This document shows, piece by piece, positions 59,828 to 64,000 of a stretch of 64,000 nt of DNA. Below the pieces are notes generated by a model. It ran no database searches and was not told the DNA's origin. It worked only from the letters and a program-made list of their open reading frames with translations. The translations under genes were made by a program, and so were the position numbers. The DNA comes from an uncultured Lachnospiraceae bacterium (lineage in GTDB: Bacteria; Bacillota; Clostridia; Lachnospirales; Lachnospiraceae). The stretch covers positions 124,001-188,000 of the forward strand of contig CAJTUC010000004.1 in NCBI GenBank assembly GCA_910579395.1, read 5' to 3'. Numbering within the stretch: position 1 is the first letter of the stretch; each line of letters begins with the position of its first letter.

Positions 59828-59845
59828 CTCCTTTTACGGAAGGAG
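59828..59845 (-). promoter_or_regulatory. CCG-loop hairpin in the rpsF leader (possible bS6:bS18 autoregulatory site)
   Basis: Leftward CTCCTT-CCGTAA-AAGGAG forms a 6-bp stem with CCG in the loop, 30 bases before the rpsF start. bS6:bS18 complexes recognise CCG in rRNA and in known rpsF leaders; the match here is limited to the CCG and position, so the role is a guess. Confidence 0.4.
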
Positions 59846-59962
59846 CAAGGATAATTTGACTGTTTGCTAAATTATAACATCACGGACTATTATAATACCA
59901 TAGTATTTTGGTATTTTCAATCTTTTCCGGGAAAAATTTTTGCAGAAATTTTGCAGAAGATT

Positions 59963-60145
59963 TCAATTCTCATGCACAATCTCCTTCACATTCTTCTCCA
60001 CCAGTCTGCGGGCGATCATAATCTGATGCCCGCAGCCTTTGCATTTTAAACGGAAATCCGCTCCTATCCGCAGCACTTCCCATTCCTTCGAACCGCAGGG
60101 ATGCTGTTTCTTCAATTTTACGATATCGCCTACCTGAATATCCAT
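59963..60145 (-). CDS. DUF951 small protein
   Basis: The 60-residue protein MDIQVGDIVKLKKQHPCGSK, then WEVLRIGADFRLKCKGCGHQIMI matches DUF951, a conserved Firmicute protein. Cys at 17, 35 and 38 with His residues suggests metal binding. Function unknown; it often neighbours ribosome or MscS-type genes. ATG 60145 is preceded by the leader repeat 60152-60195. Confidence 0.85.
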   Translation of the reverse strand: MDIQVGDIVKLKKQHPCGSKEWEVLRIGADFRLKCKGCGHQIMIARRLVEKNVKEIVHEN

Positions 60146-60151
60146 TTTACA

Positions 60152-60236
60152 CCCATCTGTCTGCTTCGGCAGACACTCGAATTCAATAGTTGAAAGCGTT
60201 TTTCTTTCAACCTTATATCCACGCCTTCCCTCTGTC
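60152..60236 (-). repeat. Leader repeat before the DUF951 gene
   Basis: 60152-60195 is the 44-base repeat shared with rplI (GTCTGC-TTCG-GCAGAC plus AATTCAATAGTTGAA); it continues to a TTGAAAG/CTTTCAA stem and at 60215-60236 to GAGGGAAGGCGTGGATAT, the core of the other leader family (10933, 20258, 41371). This copy therefore links the two families. Confidence 0.7.
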
Positions 60237-60246
60237 TTCTAAAGAT

Positions 60247-60966
60247 TTACGATAAACCGTTAAAAATCTCTCCGATGCTCCCCTGTACGACCAAATCCGC
60301 CATCCTATCGCGGGGTGTTGGTGTTTTATTGATCAACACGAGTTTGTTTCCCCGATAATAATCGATCAGTCCCGCCGCCGGATAGACCGCAAGAGAAGTT
60401 CCGCCGATGATCAGAACATCCGCTTCACTGATGTAACGAACCGCATCTTCCAGTGTTTCCTGATTCAACCCTTCTTCATATAATACGACATCCGGTTTGA
60501 TGCTGCCGCCGCAGGAGCATTTCGGCACGTCCTCGGAATGCAGAATATATTCCGCGTCATAGGATTTTCCGCAGTTCTCACAATAATTGCGGAGCACGGA
60601 ACCGTGCAGTTCCAGAACAACCCTGCTTCCTGCCGCCTGATGAAGTCCGTCGATGTTCTGGGTGATGACCGCTTTCAGTTTGCCTTGCTGCTCCCATTCG
60701 GCAAGCTTTAAATGTGCCGCATTTGGCTTCGCATCAAGGCACAGCATCTTATCCCGATAAAAGCGGTAGAATTCCGCCGTATTTCTCCGATAAAAAGTGT
60801 GGCTCAGAATCGTTTCCGGCGGATAGTCATATTTCTGGTTGTACAATCCGTCTACACTCCGAAAATCCGGAATACCGCTCTCGGTAGAAACCCCCGCGCC
60901 GCCGAAAAAAACAATGTTACTACTGCCTTTTATAATCTCATCCAGCTGTTCTATTTCACGCCCCAT
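60247..60966 (-). CDS. NAD-dependent protein deacylase (sirtuin)
   Basis: The 239-residue Sir2 enzyme has GAGVSTESGIPDFRS at 24-37, TQNIDGLHQAAG, catalytic His121 in LELHGS, and zinc Cys 129, 132, 150 and 152. It removes acyl groups from lysine using NAD, giving nicotinamide and O-acyl-ADP-ribose. ATG 60966 follows ATGGAGGG. The 101-base spacer to DUF951 holds the leader repeat. Confidence 0.95.
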   Translation of the reverse strand: MGREIEQLDEIIKGSSNIVFFGGAGVSTESGIPDFRSVDGLYNQKYDYPPETILSHTFYRRNTAEFYRFYRDKMLCLDAKPNAAHLKLAEWEQQGKLKAVITQNIDGLHQAAGSRVVLELHGSVLRNYCENCGKSYDAEYILHSEDVPKCSCGGSIKPDVVLYEEGLNQETLEDAVRYISEADVLIIGGTSLAVYPAAGLIDYYRGNKLVLINKTPTPRDRMADLVVQGSIGEIFNGLS

Positions 60967-61009
60967 AGTATCCCTCCATTCTTGTTTCTTTATTTTATCA
61001 CATAAACAT

Positions 61010-61372
61010 TCATTTTTCTATAATAAAATGGCACTCCGCATCTTCTTCGGTTACTCTTATCTGCTTATTTTCTCTTAATCCATCAACCACTCTGCATATT
61101 ACTTTCGAAGAGGTAATGAACATCACTTCCACCACAAATTTCTTCTTTACCTTCTCATATATTCTGCCTGCGCTCATTGTTCCTGTCGCCACGGTATAGG
61201 GTGAATTAGCCACATATCCGACTGTTCCGACTGCCTTTATTACCGCTTTGATTGCTTCACTGTCATATGGATTATCTTTTTCCTTGACACATCGGATTTT
61301 CTTTCCGACCGAAAACGGAATCAATCCATAATAATGCTTCATCCCTGTAATGGTTATGTACTTTTCCTTCAT
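61010..61372 (-). CDS. HIRAN-domain protein
   Basis: The 120-residue protein YITITGMKHYYGLIPFSVGKK, then CVKEKDNPYDSEAIKAV and GTVGYVANSPYTV matches a HIRAN domain, an OB-like fold that binds DNA ends in helicases such as HLTF. As a lone domain it may be a DNA-repair accessory; that is inference. ATG 61372 follows AAGGAG; the ATG at 61393 overlaps it. Confidence 0.82.
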   Translation of the reverse strand: MKEKYITITGMKHYYGLIPFSVGKKIRCVKEKDNPYDSEAIKAVIKAVGTVGYVANSPYTVATGTMSAGRIYEKVKKKFVVEVMFITSSKVICRVVDGLRENKQIRVTEEDAECHFIIEK

Positions 61373-61404
61373 AGATTTCTCCTTCCCTTTCAATCCAAAA
61401 CATA

Positions 61405-61454
61405 AATAAGAATCAGGATAAAGCTCTGTCTGCTTCCTTATCCTGATTCTTATT
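61405..61454. terminator. Perfect 17-bp inverted repeat between leuA and the HIRAN gene
   Basis: Arms 61405-61421 and 61438-61454 are perfect complements around a 16-base loop. Leftward it follows the leuA stop and is trailed by TTTATGTTTT, acting as a likely terminator. Confidence 0.75.
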
Positions 61455-61511
61455 ATAAACTTTTTCTTGTACCATAAAACGGTCTTATAATCTTGTTTAA
61501 TCTAAATATTC

Positions 61512-63191
61512 CTATTTCTCTCCAAGCCCCAGTCGATTGACCGCCGAAAAGATTGCCCGGATCGATGCCCTCGTAATGTTGGAACTGACTCCGACACCGT
61601 AGGTAACGCTTCCGCTATTCACATCCAGCAGATGAATATAAGCCGCCGCCTGTGAATTGGATCCGCTCTGCAGCGCATGTTCTTCATAATCCAAAATCTT
61701 GATATCCGCAGAAAGCTCCTGCTGTAAGCCTCTCTTGGCTGCATCGATAGGGCCGTTGCCGACGGCCTCAAATACTTTTTCAACGCCGTGGTCCGTATAA
61801 GTAACCGCAACCCTTGTATCGAATTCCGTCTTTGTATGGTCACTCAAATCGTCCATGCGCAGTTTTCGGAAATGAATCGGTTCTTTCTGGTCAAGATACT
61901 CTCTGCGGAAGCAGTCCATAATCTGATCCGGGGAAACTTCGCCCTGCTTTTCGGAAATCTCCTGAATGACATTGGCAAATTCCTTGTGCATCGCCTTGGG
62001 CAGCTTAAAGCCAAAATAAGTGTCCATAATGAATGCGACGCCGCCTTTTCCTGACTGGGAGTTAATCCTGACGATTGGTTCATATTCTTTTCCGATATCC
62101 GCCGGATCAATGGGCAGATAAGGAACCTGCCAAATCTTGCCTTCCCGCTCTTTCATCGCTTTGACACCCTTATTGATCGCATCCTGGTGAGAACCGGAAA
62201 ATGCAGTAAATACCAGCTTACCGGCATAAGGATGTCTGGGATGAATCGGAATCTTACAGCATCTCTCATAAATTTCGATGCTCTCATTAATGTTCTCAAT
62301 ATTCAGTTCCGGATTCAAGCCCTGCGAAAACATATTATATGCAATATTCAAAATATCCACGTTGCCGGTACGCTCACCGTTTCCGAAAAGCGTGCCTTCT
62401 ACGCGCTCTGCCCCGGCAAGCAGCGAAAGTTCCGCGCTCGCCACGCCGGTACCCCTGTCATTATGAGGATGTACACTCAAAATAATACTCTCTCTGTTCT
62501 TGAAATGTTTATTCATCCACTCAATCTGATCCGCATAAACATTCGGCGTGTTCATCTCTACGGTAGACGGAAGGTTAATGATAATGGGGTCTTCTTTGGT
62601 CGCTCCCCATGTTTCCTGAACCGCGGTACAGATTTCCAGTGCAAAATCCAATTCTGTTCCGGTAAAGCTTTCCGGGGAATATTCCAAAATAATTTTTCCG
62701 GGGAAGTTCTTCGCCCGCTCTTTTACCATCTTCGCACCCTCTACGGCAATGTTGATGATCTGCTCTCTGTTCATATTAAAAACAACATCTCTCTGTAAGG
62801 TGGAAGTCGAATTATAAATATGAACGATTGCCTGTTTACAGCCTTCAATCGCTTCAAAGGTCCTGTCGATCAGCTCTTCGCGGCACTGTGTCAGCACCTG
62901 TACCACCACATCATCCGGTATCATTTTGCGGTCTACCAGCTGCCGCAGGAAATCAAACTCTATCTGGCTCGCCGCCGGGAATCCGATTTCAATTTCCTTA
63001 AAGCCCAGCTTAATCAGATAATTAAAAAATTCAATCTTTTCCTGTACGATCATCGGATCGATGAGCGCCTGATTGCCGTCGCGCAAATCTACACTGCACC
63101 AGATGGGTGCTTTTGTAATCTCTTTATTCGGCCATTCTCTCTCCGGATACTTTATAATCGGATTTTTCTGATATCTCTGATAATTTAACAT
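61512..63191 (-). CDS. leuA: 2-isopropylmalate synthase
   Basis: This 559-residue enzyme of leucine biosynthesis condenses acetyl-CoA with 2-oxoisovalerate. The barrel begins with IWCSVDLRDGNQALIDPM and has LSVHPHNDRGTGVASAELSL and GTLFGNGERTGNVDI; the C-terminal regulatory domain (GSNSQAAAYIHLLD) binds leucine. The long form resembles LeuA type 2. ATG 63191 follows GGAGGAG; ATG 63221 is the alternative. No T-box leader is seen in the ~95 upstream bases. Confidence 0.95.
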   Translation of the reverse strand: MLNYQRYQKNPIIKYPEREWPNKEITKAPIWCSVDLRDGNQALIDPMIVQEKIEFFNYLIKLGFKEIEIGFPAASQIEFDFLRQLVDRKMIPDDVVVQVLTQCREELIDRTFEAIEGCKQAIVHIYNSTSTLQRDVVFNMNREQIINIAVEGAKMVKERAKNFPGKIILEYSPESFTGTELDFALEICTAVQETWGATKEDPIIINLPSTVEMNTPNVYADQIEWMNKHFKNRESIILSVHPHNDRGTGVASAELSLLAGAERVEGTLFGNGERTGNVDILNIAYNMFSQGLNPELNIENINESIEIYERCCKIPIHPRHPYAGKLVFTAFSGSHQDAINKGVKAMKEREGKIWQVPYLPIDPADIGKEYEPIVRINSQSGKGGVAFIMDTYFGFKLPKAMHKEFANVIQEISEKQGEVSPDQIMDCFRREYLDQKEPIHFRKLRMDDLSDHTKTEFDTRVAVTYTDHGVEKVFEAVGNGPIDAAKRGLQQELSADIKILDYEEHALQSGSNSQAAAYIHLLDVNSGSVTYGVGVSSNITRASIRAIFSAVNRLGLGEK

Positions 63192-63242
63192 AATTTCTCC
63201 TCCATTCTTTATATTCCGCAATAAAAATTTTTATTTGTACAT

Positions 63243-63272
63243 AAAAAAGCCCGTCAATACAACGGGCTTAAA
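63243..63272 (-). terminator. Terminator of ptsH
   Basis: Leftward AAGCCCGT-TGTATTG-ACGGGCTT is followed by TTTTTA, beginning 14 bases after the HPr stop. It also lies upstream of leuA. Confidence 0.88.
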
Positions 63273-63285
63273 GCAAGCTAAAGCA

Positions 63286-63549
63286 TTATTCTCCGAGACC
63301 ACTCTCGATGGCATTAATAAGAGATTTTAATGCTTCCTCTTCATCTTCGCCATCACAAACAAACTCAATCTCATCACCGCACTTCACACATGCTCCCAAC
63401 ACGCTTAATACGCTCTTGGCATTCGCTGTATTTTCCTTAAACGAAAATGTAATCAAAGACTTAAATTTCATTGCCTCTTTACATAGGATGCCTGCTGGTC
63501 TCAGATGTAGCCCGGTAGGATTCTTGATGACTACTTTTTGACTTACCAT
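63286..63549 (-). CDS. ptsH: Phosphocarrier protein HPr
   Basis: The 87-residue protein has His15 (GLHLRPAG), the phosphoryl acceptor from enzyme I, and Ser46 (NAKSVLSVLG), the HPr-kinase site in Firmicutes. Length is typical. It carries phosphate to PTS transporters and regulates carbon catabolite repression. ATG follows TTGGAGGGAT. Flanked by leuA and glmM. Confidence 0.95.
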   Translation of the reverse strand: MVSQKVVIKNPTGLHLRPAGILCKEAMKFKSLITFSFKENTANAKSVLSVLGACVKCGDEIEFVCDGEDEEEALKSLINAIESGLGE

Positions 63550-63664
63550 ACCCTAATCCCTCCAATTCATTTTATATCGTTCCGTCTGCCTTGCAGATAT
63601 TTTTTACCCAAATCACCCAAAATACGTTCTCTTTACCCTCTACTATACCATTTCCGGAATATTA

Positions 63665-64000
63665 TTACAACATAATATTCTGTATCAATTCTGCCAGTTT
63701 ACGGGCTTCCGACTCGATCATTCTCTGGTCTTTTCCTTCAATCATGACGCGTACAAGCGGCTCGGTTCCTGAAGGCCTGATCAGAACGCGGCCTTCGCCT
63801 GCAAACTTTTGATTCAGCGCATCGATCGCATCCGCAATTTCAGGATAATCCATGTAGTGCTCTTTCTTATGATTCGGTACTTTGGCATTTACAAGTGCCT
63901 GCGGCATGACTTCCATGACCTGTGCCAGCTCAGACAGCGGTTTCTGCGTCTCCACTACGACCTGCAGCAGATGCAGTGCGCTGAGAAGGCCATCGCCCGT
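63665..64000 (-). CDS. glmM: Phosphoglucosamine mutase, C-terminal part (gene continues past window)
   Basis: The frame is open to the right edge; 111 codons are visible, from GDGLLSALHLLQVVVETQKP to IQNIML. FAGEGRVLIRPSGTEPLVRVM is the C-terminal phosphate-binding loop of GlmM. The enzyme makes glucosamine-1-phosphate for UDP-GlcNAc. No active-site Ser region is in view. HPr lies downstream. Confidence 0.9.
   Translation of the reverse strand, partial: TGDGLLSALHLLQVVVETQKPLSELAQVMEVMPQALVNAKVPNHKKEHYMDYPEIADAIDALNQKFAGEGRVLIRPSGTEPLVRVMIEGKDQRMIESEARKLAELIQNIML

Noticed and set aside
63192..63285. T-box or leucine attenuator upstream of leuA
   Set aside because: The spacer is under 100 bases and its only hairpin is a clean terminator belonging to ptsH; no T-box or specifier features.

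Overview
The window looks like a chromosomal segment of an anaerobic, low-to-moderate GC Firmicute, most likely a Lachnospiraceae (Clostridium cluster XIVa) member. The basis is the pyruvate formate-lyase/activase fermentation locus, the gene strings dnaB-rplI-gdpP and rpsR-ssb-rpsF, MecA, ECF transporters, an F-type ATP synthase whose c subunit carries a sodium-binding signature, and strong AGGAGG ribosome sites. No rRNA, tRNA, CRISPR array, insertion sequence or prophage was seen. Most genes run leftward; the plus strand holds the left end (to 5.7 kb), a DUF402 gene, an AraC regulator, mecA, and the 48.5-53.6 kb secreted-protein/pfl block.

Layout. 0-5.7 kb: a zinc-ribbon protein, a broken aminoglycoside-phosphotransferase-like gene, a preQ1-I riboswitch with queT, and a HelD helicase fused to an orphan GH31 N-terminal domain. 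5.7-11 kb: HAD phosphatase, an 846-aa anchored protein with a degenerate C39-like tail, a methyltransferase and a small hypothetical. 11-18.4 kb: the complete atp operon. 18.5-22.7 kb: DUF402, a SleB-type hydrolase, RpiB, a Sua5/TsaC protein and a CwlD-type amidase. 22.7-27.3 kb: a heterodimeric ABC exporter divergent from an AraC regulator. 27.3-30.4 kb: iscR-iscS-iscU and tcdA. 30.4-33.8 kb: an ECF transporter (T, fused A, S). 33.9-37.1 kb: a GH18 SH3 protein and mecA. 37.2-48.2 kb: a surface-glycan operon (FkbH-like protein, polytopic membrane proteins, methyltransferase, flippase, GT2, fused amidotransferase). 48.5-53.6 kb: a secreted protein, a split pfl locus, pflA and a ferredoxin. 53.8-64 kb: MerR regulator, dnaB, rplI, gdpP, rpsR-ssb-rpsF, DUF951, sirtuin, HIRAN, leuA, ptsH and the end of glmM.

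Three things stand out. First, pyruvate formate-lyase is split: a 679-aa body with the Cys-Cys pair but no glycyl-radical domain, a separate 80-aa glycyl-radical polypeptide, and between them a 67-aa Cys-containing protein that resembles the start of the radical domain. Second, the only two long G/C homopolymers noticed (nine bases each) sit in surface-related genes 3 kb apart, and both put the gene out of frame in a way that 8 or 11 bases would repair, as in phase-variable loci (or as a shared homopolymer error). Third, the intergenic spaces carry families of nested, branched hairpins and modular leader repeats placed just before start codons, which ordinary terminators do not explain.
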